NCBI GenBank assembly: GCA_001586195.1
Contig: CP014609.1
Coordinates: 2,756,501 to 2,820,500 of the forward strand
Direction of reading: 5' to 3'
DNA: 64,000 nt
Origin: Solibacillus silvestris
Lineage (GTDB): Bacteria > Bacillota > Bacilli > Bacillales_A > Planococcaceae
Shown here in pieces: positions 36,341 through 44,349 of this stretch; position 1 is the stretch's first letter, and each line of letters starts with the position of its first letter. Under the pieces are notes generated by a model. It was not told the origin of the DNA, searched no databases, and saw only the letters and a list, made by a program, of their open reading frames with translations. Made by a program: the position numbers and the translations under genes.

Positions 36341-36346
36341 TGAAAC
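36311..36346. promoter_or_regulatory. Candidate sigma-54 enhancer (GTTTCA-N24-TGAAAC)
   Basis: GTTTCA at 36311-36316 and TGAAAC at 36341-36346 lie 30 bp apart start to start, 128 bp upstream of the -24 element at 36183. The same pair with identical spacing is at 40227-40262. The left half overlaps the etfA terminator, so chance cannot be excluded. Confidence 0.4.
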
Positions 36347-36373
36347 GCGATTATTATTTTAATTTCTTCCTTA

Positions 36374-37348
36374 TTATACTGCTTTCAACGACTGCTTTAA
36401 TTCCTCAATCAATAGAGGAATCACTTCGAATAAATCTCCGACAATACCGTAGTCTGCAATCGAGAATATATTTGCTTCCGGATCTTTGTTGATCGCAACA
36501 ATAATTTTTGAATTGGACATGCCCGCCACATGTTGAATGGCCCCGGATATTCCGCATGCAATATATAGATCCGGTGTAACCACTTTACCTGTTTGGCCGA
36601 TTTGCAGTGCATAATCGCAGTACCCTGCATCACATGCACCGCGTGAAGCTCCAACTGTTCCGCCTAATAATTCCGCTAACTCACGCAGCATTTCAAATGT
36701 ATCTGCACTTTTTATTCCGCGACCGCCTGATACAATGACTTTCGCTTCCGATAAATCGATACCTGAAGAAACTTTGCGGACGACTTCTTTTACTACCGTC
36801 TTCAAGTCTACCAATTCCACTTCCTTCACTGTAATGTCACCTTGGCGAGAAGAATCAGTTTGTAATACTTCAATATTGTTCGGACGTACTGTCACAAGTA
36901 CTGTTTCTGTTTTCCCCTGTGTTTTTTCAAATGCTTTCCCGGCATATATCGGTCTAGTAAATACTGCATCCTGCTTTTGCCCTTCAATACTTACAACGTC
37001 AGATAACAAAGCCGCATTTAATCTTCCGGCAATACGTGGAGCGACGTCTTTTCCGATCGATGTATGACCAAATACAATGCCTGTTGGCTGTTCTTCATTA
37101 ATCACTTGCATCAATGCTTGTGTGAAGTTTTCGGCAGTCGGTGTATGTAGCTGCTCATTGCTTACTAAAATAGCGCGATCTGCTCCGGCATGAATCATCG
37201 CTTGTCCATGTTTGCTGTCAGCAGTGCCAAGTACAACCGCCACAACTTCACTTTCATCATCCCACTGCTTTGCAAGACTAATTGTTTCAAAAGACACGTT
37301 ACGCAATCCATTATCTCTTAATTCTGCAACCGCTATAATTTTACTCAT
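36374..37348 (-). CDS. etfA: Electron transfer flavoprotein alpha subunit
   Basis: A 324-residue ETF alpha subunit. The C-terminal FAD-binding signature (INKDPEANIFSIADYGIVGD) is complete, and VSGGRGIKSADTFEML with GASRGACDAGY precedes it. It forms a heterodimer with EtfB, encoded 15 bp upstream, and carries electrons from the acyl-CoA dehydrogenases to a membrane acceptor, probably FadF (14304-16424). It is the last gene of the sigma-54 block beginning at 41042. Confidence 0.95.
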   Translation of the reverse strand: MSKIIAVAELRDNGLRNVSFETISLAKQWDDESEVVAVVLGTADSKHGQAMIHAGADRAILVSNEQLHTPTAENFTQALMQVINEEQPTGIVFGHTSIGKDVAPRIAGRLNAALLSDVVSIEGQKQDAVFTRPIYAGKAFEKTQGKTETVLVTVRPNNIEVLQTDSSRQGDITVKEVELVDLKTVVKEVVRKVSSGIDLSEAKVIVSGGRGIKSADTFEMLRELAELLGGTVGASRGACDAGYCDYALQIGQTGKVVTPDLYIACGISGAIQHVAGMSNSKIIVAINKDPEANIFSIADYGIVGDLFEVIPLLIEELKQSLKAV

Positions 37349-37363
37349 ATTATTTCATCCTCC

Positions 37364-38128
37364 TTAAATAACTTTTACGTCCGTACGTAAAATCTGAATT
37401 AATTCCTGTACTTGCTTCGCAGGCTCGCCCTGTAAAATAACGCCCGATGATTTCGGTTTCGGTAAATAAATCTCTTTTGTTTCCGTTAACCCTTCGAGAT
37501 CTTCTAAATCCAGGTCATCCAGTTCCAATGTTTCAAGTGATTTTTTCTTCGCCTTCATAATTCCCGGTAGCGAAGGATAGCGCGGTTCGTTTAATCCTTG
37601 CTGACAAGTTACTAAAACCGGTAAAGGGATTTCGATGATTTCACTATTTCCTTCCACATCACGAGTAATGTTTGCTTTACCGCCTTCAATAGCCAGCTCG
37701 GTAATAGTCGTTACAGCATTAATAGCTAATAACTCGGCAACTAATGGACCAACTTGTCCTGAACCACCGTCAATTGCCATATTTCCTGCTAAAATCAGAT
37801 CCGGTTCTTTGTCTTTTAAGTATTCCGCTAAAATACGTGAAGTCGTAGATGCATCACCATTTTCAACATCTTCATCTTCAATGAGGACTGCTTCATCTGC
37901 ACCCATTGCCAATGCTGTACGTAACTGTTTTTCCGCGTCTTCTCCGCCTACCGAAACAACGACAACTTTCCCGCCATGTGCATCGCGTTGTAGAATCGCT
38001 TCTTCAACCGCATATTCGTCATATGGATTTATAATAAATTCGGCCTCATTGTCTTTGATTTTCCCATTCTCGATCACGATTTTTTCTTCCGTATGAAACG
38101 TTGATTTTAATAGAACATAAATATTCAT
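37364..38128 (-). CDS. etfB: Electron transfer flavoprotein beta subunit
   Basis: A 254-residue ETF beta subunit with INPYDEYAVEEAILQRDAHG near residue 35, LAMGADEAVLIED, LAGNMAIDGGSGQVGPLVAE and a late acidic segment typical of the family. The ATG at 38128 follows AGGAGG by 9 nt; a longer frame to 38164 overlaps the thiolase gene and has no ribosome site. The gene order thiolase-etfB-etfA ties ETF supply to this pathway. Confidence 0.95.
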   Translation of the reverse strand: MNIYVLLKSTFHTEEKIVIENGKIKDNEAEFIINPYDEYAVEEAILQRDAHGGKVVVVSVGGEDAEKQLRTALAMGADEAVLIEDEDVENGDASTTSRILAEYLKDKEPDLILAGNMAIDGGSGQVGPLVAELLAINAVTTITELAIEGGKANITRDVEGNSEIIEIPLPVLVTCQQGLNEPRYPSLPGIMKAKKKSLETLELDDLDLEDLEGLTETKEIYLPKPKSSGVILQGEPAKQVQELIQILRTDVKVI

Positions 38129-38141
38129 CTTTGTTATCCTC

Positions 38142-39335
38142 CTATACTTGTAAATTCTCAACAATTGTAGAGATTCCTAAACCGCCTGCAATACATAATG
38201 TAACAAGACCGTACCGTTCTCCTCGGCGCTCCATCTCATGAAGCAATTTTGTCATTAAAATTGCCCCTGTTGCTCCAATCGGGTGACCAAATGCAATGGC
38301 CCCACCATTTACGTTAATCCGGTCAACCGGAATGCCCCACTCTTTAATAACCGCGAGCGACTGTGCAGCGAAAGCTTCATTTAACTCGATTATTCCGACG
38401 TCCTGTAAAGTAAGTCCGGCTTGTTTCAATGCTTTTTGTGTCGCCGGCACCGGGCCAATACCCATGATTTCCGGTGATACACCGGCTGCAGCCTGGGCAA
38501 TAATACGAGCTTTCGGTTTAAAACCGTGTTTTTGGGCTGCTTCTTCTGATGCGATTAATAATGCAGAAGCACCGTCATTTCTTCCGCTACTATTGCCGGC
38601 AGTTACAGTCCCGTCTTTTTTAAATACCGCTTTAAGTTTTGCCAAATCTTCTACACTCGATAAACGTGGGTGCTCGTCCGTATCAAAGGTGATGGTCGAT
38701 TTTCTTTGTTTAATTTCATATGGCACGATTTCAGATTTGAAAATGCCTTTATTAATTGCATCATGTGCCAGTTGTTGGCTGCGGTACGCGAATTCATCTT
38801 GCTCCTCACGTGAAATACTGTACTTAACGGCTAAATTTTCAGCAGTTTCTCCCATTGTAAAAGAACCGTATTGATCTATCGGCTGTGAACGGGGCTGACT
38901 TTCTGTGTTCGGATCCAAAATCTGTCCGTTGCCTGCTCCATAACCGTAGCGACCGTTGCGAATATAATATGGTGCCGTGCTCATGCTTTCTACACCACCC
39001 GCGATAATAAAGTCCGCCAAACCTCCTCCGATTTGCAGTGCCGCATTATTGATTGCCTGTAAACCAGATCCGCATTGGCGATGCACCGTGTATCCTGAAA
39101 TTTCTATTGGCAGTTGTGCTCTTAGTGATGCTACACGTGCTAAATTTGGTGTATCGGTACTTTGTTTTCCCTGTCCTAAAATGATTTCATCGATTAGCTG
39201 TGCATCAATATTTGTGCGGCGCGTAATTTCATTGAGTACAGTTCCGCCCAAATAATCGGCCTCTACATCTTTCAGGCTCCCGCCCAGCTTTCCGATCGCT
39301 GTTCGGACCGAATCGATAATGACAATGTTTGACAT
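38142..39335 (-). CDS. Acetyl-CoA acyltransferase (thiolase)
   Basis: A 397-residue thiolase splitting 3-ketoacyl-CoA with CoA. The acylated Cys is in HRQCGSGLQAI (about residue 88), NEAFAAQ and the catalytic His in AFGHPIGATGA (about 350) follow, and the second Cys is in TLCIAGGLG (about 380). The ATG at 39335 follows AGGGG by 9-10 nt. It stands between the hydroxyacyl-CoA dehydrogenase and EtfB genes, giving the last step of a beta-oxidation sequence. Confidence 0.92.
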   Translation of the reverse strand: MSNIVIIDSVRTAIGKLGGSLKDVEADYLGGTVLNEITRRTNIDAQLIDEIILGQGKQSTDTPNLARVASLRAQLPIEISGYTVHRQCGSGLQAINNAALQIGGGLADFIIAGGVESMSTAPYYIRNGRYGYGAGNGQILDPNTESQPRSQPIDQYGSFTMGETAENLAVKYSISREEQDEFAYRSQQLAHDAINKGIFKSEIVPYEIKQRKSTITFDTDEHPRLSSVEDLAKLKAVFKKDGTVTAGNSSGRNDGASALLIASEEAAQKHGFKPKARIIAQAAAGVSPEIMGIGPVPATQKALKQAGLTLQDVGIIELNEAFAAQSLAVIKEWGIPVDRINVNGGAIAFGHPIGATGAILMTKLLHEMERRGERYGLVTLCIAGGLGISTIVENLQV

Positions 39336-39348
39336 AGCAAGTTCCCCT

Positions 39349-40191
39349 TTAATCGTATTTATAAAAACCTTCGCCAGATTTACGTCCAAGCTTCCCTGCC
39401 TTCACATACTTTGTGAGCAATGGACATGGTCTGTATTTTTCACCGAGCGTTTCATACAAATATTGCATGTTGCGCAATCTTGAATCCAACCCGACCAGAT
39501 CGGCTAATTCCAATGGACCCATCGGATGGTTTAATCCTAGTTTCAAAGCTTTGTCGATATCTTCAGCTGATGCAACCCCTTCCATCAGCATGTTCATCGC
39601 TTCATTGCCGATCAGACAGTTCATGCGGCTTGTTACAAACCCCGGGAATTCATTCACTTCAACAACTTCCTTATTCATTTGAAGTGCTGCCTGTTTCACT
39701 TTTTCATATGTTTCATCGGATGTATCCAAACCACGAACGACTTCAACAAGTTTCATGCGCGGTACTGGATTGAAAAAATGCATCGCAATCGTTTGGCTCG
39801 CCCTTTTCGTTTGAGCCCCGATTTCAGTCGGACTCATCGTGGAAGTATTCGTCGCCAAAATTGTATGCGGCGGACAAAGCTGATCGAGTTTCTGGAATAC
39901 TTCGATTTTCAATGCCATATCTTCAAGGACTGCTTCGATAACTAAATCCGCTTTCTGCCCTGCCTCTTCTAAACTCGTTGTATATTGAATATTGGCGATA
40001 GGTTGGCGATCTTCTTCATTTGCATAGCCTCTATCAATCGATTTGTTTAAATCTTTCTCAATTTGCTCTTTTGCATTTTGAAGACTTTGTTCTGAAATAT
40101 CATGCAGTGTTACGTTAAAATTTGCTAATGCAGCAGAATAGGCGATTCCTCTTCCCATTACACCTGCTCCAATTACAGAAATCGTTTTCAT
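39349..40191 (-). CDS. 3-hydroxyacyl-CoA (3-hydroxybutyryl-CoA) dehydrogenase
   Basis: A 280-residue NAD-dependent dehydrogenase. The dinucleotide loop VIGAGVMGRGIAYSA is at the N-terminus, the signature HFFNPVPRMKLVEVVRG (with the catalytic His) near residue 138, and the C-terminal domain has NHPMGPLELADLVGLD. The ATG at 40191 was chosen since GAGG lies 7 nt upstream; a TTG two codons earlier is too close. Length fits the Hbd/PaaH/FadB2 group of single-domain enzymes. Confidence 0.92.
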   Translation of the reverse strand: MKTISVIGAGVMGRGIAYSAALANFNVTLHDISEQSLQNAKEQIEKDLNKSIDRGYANEEDRQPIANIQYTTSLEEAGQKADLVIEAVLEDMALKIEVFQKLDQLCPPHTILATNTSTMSPTEIGAQTKRASQTIAMHFFNPVPRMKLVEVVRGLDTSDETYEKVKQAALQMNKEVVEVNEFPGFVTSRMNCLIGNEAMNMLMEGVASAEDIDKALKLGLNHPMGPLELADLVGLDSRLRNMQYLYETLGEKYRPCPLLTKYVKAGKLGRKSGEGFYKYD

Positions 40192-40226
40192 TTTCAAACC
40201 TCGTTTCTTATTTCACTTCTTTATTT

Positions 40227-40262
40227 GTTTCATAAATGGAATATTCAGTTTAATTTTGAAAC
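40227..40262. promoter_or_regulatory. Possible activator site (GTTTCA-N24-TGAAAC)
   Basis: The intergenic stretch between the crotonase and hydroxyacyl-CoA dehydrogenase genes carries GTTTCA (40227) and TGAAAC (40257) with the same 30-bp step as at 36311. No sigma-54 promoter was found in the 35 bp that follow, so it would have to act at a distance on 41077 or be fortuitous. Confidence 0.3.
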
Positions 40263-40265
40263 ACT

Positions 40266-41042
40266 TTACTTTCCTACGAAATGGGATTCTCTTTTTTCCA
40301 GGAAAGCTGTTGTACCTTCCAATTTATCTTCGCTTTCAAATACGATTGCCTGTGTAAGCTTTTCCAGTTTTAATGCAGCTTCCAAATTCAGATCAAAGCC
40401 TTGATGAACGACAGCTTTGACCAGTTTCAATGCAAGCGGCCCTTTTGAAACAATCGACTTTGTATAGTCAATCGTTTCTTCCAGTAATGAACCTGACTGA
40501 ACAACCTTTGACACTAAGCCAATCTGTTCCGCTCTGTCAGCATTGATGATGGCTCCTGTCAAAATCATATCCAATGCTCTGCCTTTTCCTATGATTCTTG
40601 ATAAGCGTTGTGTGCCGCCCCCGCCTGGTATAATCCCCAAGTTCAATTCCGGAAGACCAAACTTTGCTGTATTTGAAGCAATTCGAATATCACATGCAAG
40701 CGCCAATTCACATCCACCGCCTAATGCATAGCCATTCACAGCAGCGATGATAATTTTACCGCTCTCTTCAATTGTTTTGCATAATCCTTGCAGACCAGGT
40801 TCTAATGCATCCGCGAAGCGTCTTTGCTGGAGTTGGCCGATATCTGCACCGGAAGCAAAAGCTTTTTCTCCGCTTCCTGTCAAAATAACAACGATGACTT
40901 GTTCATCTTTTTCAAACTTTTTCATTGCCTGTTCAATTTCTTCATAAGTAAATGAGTCCAATGCATTTCGTACTTCAGGTCGATTGATTGTAATAATCCC
41001 TATATGCTGCTCTTTAGCGACAATAATATTTTGAAAATTCAT
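40266..41042 (-). CDS. Enoyl-CoA hydratase
   Basis: A 258-residue crotonase. Both catalytic Glu are present: in ALGGGCELALACDIRIAS (about residue 112) and in PELNLGIIPGGGGTQRL (about 132). The oxyanion-hole segment GEKAFASGADIGQL is intact. It hydrates 2-enoyl-CoA to 3-hydroxyacyl-CoA for the dehydrogenase encoded next. The ATG at 41042 follows AAGGAGG by 5-6 nt. It is the first gene of the block under the sigma-54 promoter at 41077. Confidence 0.92.
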   Translation of the reverse strand: MNFQNIIVAKEQHIGIITINRPEVRNALDSFTYEEIEQAMKKFEKDEQVIVVILTGSGEKAFASGADIGQLQQRRFADALEPGLQGLCKTIEESGKIIIAAVNGYALGGGCELALACDIRIASNTAKFGLPELNLGIIPGGGGTQRLSRIIGKGRALDMILTGAIINADRAEQIGLVSKVVQSGSLLEETIDYTKSIVSKGPLALKLVKAVVHQGFDLNLEAALKLEKLTQAIVFESEDKLEGTTAFLEKRESHFVGK

Positions 41043-41076
41043 ATGAACCTCCTTTTTCATCATTTATAATCTACTA

Positions 41077-41092
41077 AGCAATTATTATGCCA
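41077..41092 (-). promoter_or_regulatory. Sigma-54 promoter of the beta-oxidation/ETF operon
   Basis: On the minus strand TGGCATAATAATTGCT fits TGGYRY-N5-TTGC, 35 nt before the enoyl-CoA hydratase start. It lies just after the flavokinase stop codon. Confidence 0.85.
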
Positions 41093-41111
41093 ACCTATAA
41101 AATTCCGGCTG

Positions 41112-41843
41112 CTACTTTTCCCCTTTTACATGATTCATATAGTAAAAGCTTAGCTGCTCCGTTAATCCTTTAGGTCCGAACTCCAATTTACACTCCCGCG
41201 GAATATAAACAGTGACCCAGTACAGGAAACGTAAAATGGTCATTCTTCTTCGGATGATGTTCACAACTTGATGTTCGGCAAACCATTTGTCCACCGTATT
41301 GTACACCCCTCTGTTCACACTGAATTTTTCCTCGCAGAACCGAACAAAATCCAAGTCCGGCAAATGAATGACCGTTGTTTCAATATCGCGGTTGAACTCC
41401 TGCAGATAATGGGCTTGATAATGTGTTTCCTGATTTTTATTCAGCAGTTGTTCCTTCGCAGTATCGCAGTCTTCGGAGAGCTGTTTTTTAAGGTCTTCCA
41501 CATTTCTGAACTTCTTTTCTCTTCTGATGAAGCTGCAAATTTCCACTTTCAGCAATTCGCCGTAAATTTCTTTATCAAATTCGAATATATGGACTTCAAA
41601 TACTTTTTCTTTCAGATTTTCTTCAAATGTCGGCTTTACCCCAATATTCATCACTCCGCCGAACCGCTCGTCGCCATGCTGAATTTCCACACTATACACC
41701 CCATTAAGCGTGGGGAAATTGATACCGGACTGAATATTTAAATTTGCAGTAGGGAAACCGATCTTCCTGCCGATTTTATTTCCTGCTACAACAATTCCTT
41801 CAAAACAAGACTCTATATTCTCGTAAACTTTTTGAATGACCAT
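41112..41843 (-). CDS. Stand-alone riboflavin kinase (RibR-like) with extra C-terminal region
   Basis: A 243-residue protein. Residues ~10-130 are a flavokinase domain (FEGIVVAGNKIGRKIGFPTANL, LNGVYSVEI, GGVMNIGVKPTFEEN, VEVHIFEF-like strand), matching the C-terminal half of bifunctional RibF without the FAD synthetase half. The remaining ~110 residues are unrecognised and basic/aromatic. B. subtilis RibR has a similar layout, a flavokinase plus a C-terminal part affecting FMN riboswitches; homology of the C-terminal part here is unproven. It has its own sigma-54 promoter at 41880, so FMN formation appears coupled to induction of the flavoprotein-rich pathway. Confidence 0.75.
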   Translation of the reverse strand: MVIQKVYENIESCFEGIVVAGNKIGRKIGFPTANLNIQSGINFPTLNGVYSVEIQHGDERFGGVMNIGVKPTFEENLKEKVFEVHIFEFDKEIYGELLKVEICSFIRREKKFRNVEDLKKQLSEDCDTAKEQLLNKNQETHYQAHYLQEFNRDIETTVIHLPDLDFVRFCEEKFSVNRGVYNTVDKWFAEHQVVNIIRRRMTILRFLYWVTVYIPRECKLEFGPKGLTEQLSFYYMNHVKGEK

Positions 41844-41879
41844 AGTGCCCCTCCGTTCCTTTTTACTTATAATTTTTAA

Positions 41880-41895
41880 AGCAATTTTCGTGCCA
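41880..41895 (-). promoter_or_regulatory. Sigma-54 promoter of the flavokinase gene
   Basis: On the minus strand TGGCACGAAAATTGCT matches TGGCAC-N5-TTGC exactly, 37 nt before the flavokinase ATG. The sigma-54 gene is divergent and starts 88 bp away. Confidence 0.88.
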
Positions 41896-41982
41896 TATGG
41901 ACGATTTATAAAAGAAATTTTACGAAATTTATAGAAAATTCCGTCTACTTCGACTAAACTTTTACTTTGAGGGGGGAAAACA

Positions 41983-43323
41983 ATGAACTTTGATATGAAT
42001 TTTAATGTGAACCTAACACAGACGCTTACTCAAAAACTTTCTATGGAGCAAGTCCAGCATTTAGCGATTTTACAGCTCTCGTCAGTAGAATTAGAATCTT
42101 ACATACGTGAGAAAGCCAATGAAAATCCGTTGCTTACACTAATCGAAGCCAATTTGCAGTCGATGGATAACTTAATTGAATTATCATCCATTCATACTAG
42201 TTATCGGTCCGGCAACTATGCCAACAGTGAATTTTTGCAAAGCCTGATCGTCGAAAAACATTCGGATGTAGATTTTCTTATTGAACAGATTCCGTTAAAC
42301 ATGAACCTTTCACCAACAGATCTGAAAATATTAAAATATTTAATTGACCATCTTGATCACAATTATTTTTTAGATGTGGATTTGAATGAAGTTGCCGACA
42401 AATTCGATGTTGACCTGTTTCATACTGAAAACATATTGCAACTTCTCCAAACTTTTGAACCGATTGGGGTAGGGGCAAGAGATTTAAAGGAGTTTTTGCT
42501 GCTGCAAGTCCAGAACGATCCAGATGCTCCGTGTTTGGCAGCGGACTTTATTTGCAACCATTTAGAAAAGGTCGCCAATCTATCGATTAAATTTTTAAGC
42601 AGCTATTACAAAATTTCAGTTAAAGAAACACAGAATATTATTTTTTATATTAAAAGCCTGAGACCCGTTCCTTCTGTCCAAAATCCTGCAAGCGAAGAAT
42701 ATATCATTCCTGATATATCCGTGGAAAAAATAAAGAATGAGTGGATTATTAATACACAAAGCCAACTAAAATCATCTTTGACCATCAACGAGGAATATGT
42801 GGAACTACTAAAACAGAATGATGAAAACGAAAGCTATTTTCAAGATTGTTTAAAGGATGTCATGCTTTTAATGTACGGAATAGAACAGCGAGACCGCACT
42901 TTATATAAACTAACAAGAACATTGCTCACTATTCAGTCCGACTTTTTTGAGAAAGGTATGGAAAGTTTGGAACCTATTAATTTAAAAGACATTGCAGTAT
43001 TGCTCGATCTGCATGAATCCACAATAAGCCGGGCCATCAAAAATAAATATTTAAAGACACCACATGGCATTTATTCGTTCAAATCTCTGTTTCCGAAAGG
43101 GATTGCGAACAAATCCGGCAAAAAGGATTCGGTTATGCTGATCAAACAAAAAATAGCCAACTATGTCGACAATGAGGATAAGGATTCACCTCTGACTGAT
43201 CAGCAAATTACCGAGAAACTGTTACAGGAAGATATAAAGATTTCACGCAGAACGGTCGCTAAATACAGAGAGGCATTAAATATTCTCAATTCGGATAAAC
43301 GAATTTATTTGTACCGGCAATAA
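41983..43323 (+). CDS. rpoN: RNA polymerase sigma-54 factor
   Basis: A 446-residue sigma-54 (RpoN/SigL). The glutamine-rich activator-interacting region I is at residues 1-50 (LTQKLSMEQVQHLAILQLSS), a core-binding region follows, and the DNA-binding part carries the helix-turn-helix LHESTISRAIKNKYLKTPHG and the RpoN box SRRTVAKYREAL near residue 425. GAGGGGGGAAAA precedes the ATG. It is embedded in the island whose promoters it should recognise and is divergent from one of them. Whether it is the only sigma-54 of the genome cannot be told here. Confidence 0.95.
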   Translation: MNFDMNFNVNLTQTLTQKLSMEQVQHLAILQLSSVELESYIREKANENPLLTLIEANLQSMDNLIELSSIHTSYRSGNYANSEFLQSLIVEKHSDVDFLIEQIPLNMNLSPTDLKILKYLIDHLDHNYFLDVDLNEVADKFDVDLFHTENILQLLQTFEPIGVGARDLKEFLLLQVQNDPDAPCLAADFICNHLEKVANLSIKFLSSYYKISVKETQNIIFYIKSLRPVPSVQNPASEEYIIPDISVEKIKNEWIINTQSQLKSSLTINEEYVELLKQNDENESYFQDCLKDVMLLMYGIEQRDRTLYKLTRTLLTIQSDFFEKGMESLEPINLKDIAVLLDLHESTISRAIKNKYLKTPHGIYSFKSLFPKGIANKSGKKDSVMLIKQKIANYVDNEDKDSPLTDQQITEKLLQEDIKISRRTVAKYREALNILNSDKRIYLYRQ

Positions 43324-43370
43324 TGCTCTAATTAAAAAGAATCAGCAGTATATTTACGGTCCACCTTATA

Positions 43371-43399
43371 TTGCTCGAAAAATTCTAGTATGCTACTAT
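43371..43399 (+). promoter_or_regulatory. Possible sigma-A promoter of the SDR gene
   Basis: TTGCTC (43371-43376), a 17-bp spacer and TACTAT (43394-43399) lie 70 bp before the SDR start. No sigma-54 element with correct GG-GC spacing was found here. Confidence 0.4.
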
Positions 43400-43468
43400 C
43401 CTAAAAAGGATAAATTTGGGGAAATTTATTCTTTTTATGGGGGAAATGATACTAAGGGAGTGACGACA

Positions 43469-44236
43469 TTGGGTAAATTGGAAGGAAAAGTAGCGATTAT
43501 AACAGGTGCTGCTCGTGGACAAGGCGCTGCTCATGCAAAAGCATTTATCGAAGAAGGTGCAAAAGTAGCGATCACTGATATTTTATCGGAAGAAGGCGCA
43601 CAACTGGCCGAACAACTTGGAGCGGAAAATTGCAAGTTTTATAAACATGATGTGACGAACTTAAAAGAATGGGAATCGATTGTTTCCGATGTTGAAAACA
43701 CATTCGGACCCGTAAATATATTAATCAATAATGCTGGAATTGGTTTGAAGAAATCGATTGTCGATATGACCGAAGAAGAATACCGGAAAATTATCGATGT
43801 CAATCAAGTAAGTGTCTTTCTTGGAATGAAGTCAGTAATTCCATCAATGCTTAAAATGAACAGCGGATCGATTGTAAATATTTCATCTATCGCAGGGCTT
43901 TTAGGGAGTAAAGATGGTTCTGTTGCATATGATGCATCTAAATTTGCTGTTACCGGAATGACCAAATCTATCGGCCTTGAGATGGCGCATACGGGAATCC
44001 GAGTTAACTCAGTTCATCCCGGTATTATTATGACGCCAATGGTTATGACAAAAGACGAAAATCCTACTGTTACGGATTCAATTGGCAAACTGTTGAACCA
44101 TGTCCCTATGAAACGGGGGGCTACACCTGAGGAAGTAACGAAGCTTGTGCTGTTTTTAGCAAGTGATGACTCCAGCTATTCAACAGCATCAGAGTTTGTA
44201 ATTGATGGCGGTTTGACAGCCAACCGATACGGGTGA
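43469..44236 (+). CDS. Short-chain dehydrogenase/reductase
   Basis: A 255-residue classical SDR: cofactor loop ITGAARGQGAAHA at residues 10-22, NNAGIG near 88, catalytic Ser in NISSIAG and YDASKFA near residues 140-160, and a C-terminal FVIDGGLTANRYG. It resembles 3-alpha/20-beta-hydroxysteroid or cyclic alcohol dehydrogenases of the FabG group. The TTG at 43469 follows AAGGGAG by 8 nt; the GTG at 43460 overlaps that site. It is followed by a strong terminator. Substrate unknown; an alcohol or ketone of the neighbouring catabolic pathway is likely. Confidence 0.85.
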   Translation: MGKLEGKVAIITGAARGQGAAHAKAFIEEGAKVAITDILSEEGAQLAEQLGAENCKFYKHDVTNLKEWESIVSDVENTFGPVNILINNAGIGLKKSIVDMTEEEYRKIIDVNQVSVFLGMKSVIPSMLKMNSGSIVNISSIAGLLGSKDGSVAYDASKFAVTGMTKSIGLEMAHTGIRVNSVHPGIIMTPMVMTKDENPTVTDSIGKLLNHVPMKRGATPEEVTKLVLFLASDDSSYSTASEFVIDGGLTANRYG

Positions 44237-44247
44237 ACGAATAATTA

Positions 44248-44303
44248 AAAAACCGGACCATTTTGTGGCGCTTTATCGAGCGTCAAAATGGTTCGGTTTT
44301 ATT
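44248..44303. terminator. Intrinsic terminator between convergent genes
   Basis: AAACCGGACCATTTTG pairs with CAAAATGGTTCGGTTTT (one wobble), with a second small stem GGCGCT/AGCGTC in the loop region, and T-runs outside. It serves the SDR gene and perhaps the thioesterase. Confidence 0.8.
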
Positions 44304-44349
44304 TTTTGGCAAGCTAGGACTTGCCGCTTATTTAATTGAATGGGAGGGA

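Noticed and set aside
43350-43375. Sigma-54 promoter before the SDR gene
   Set aside because: GG and GC elements are present but 15 bp apart rather than 12.
43469-44236. DhbA (2,3-dihydro-DHB dehydrogenase) for the siderophore
   Set aside because: It is an SDR of similar size, but lies in the catabolic island more than 5 kb from the Fur-controlled genes, without a Fur box.
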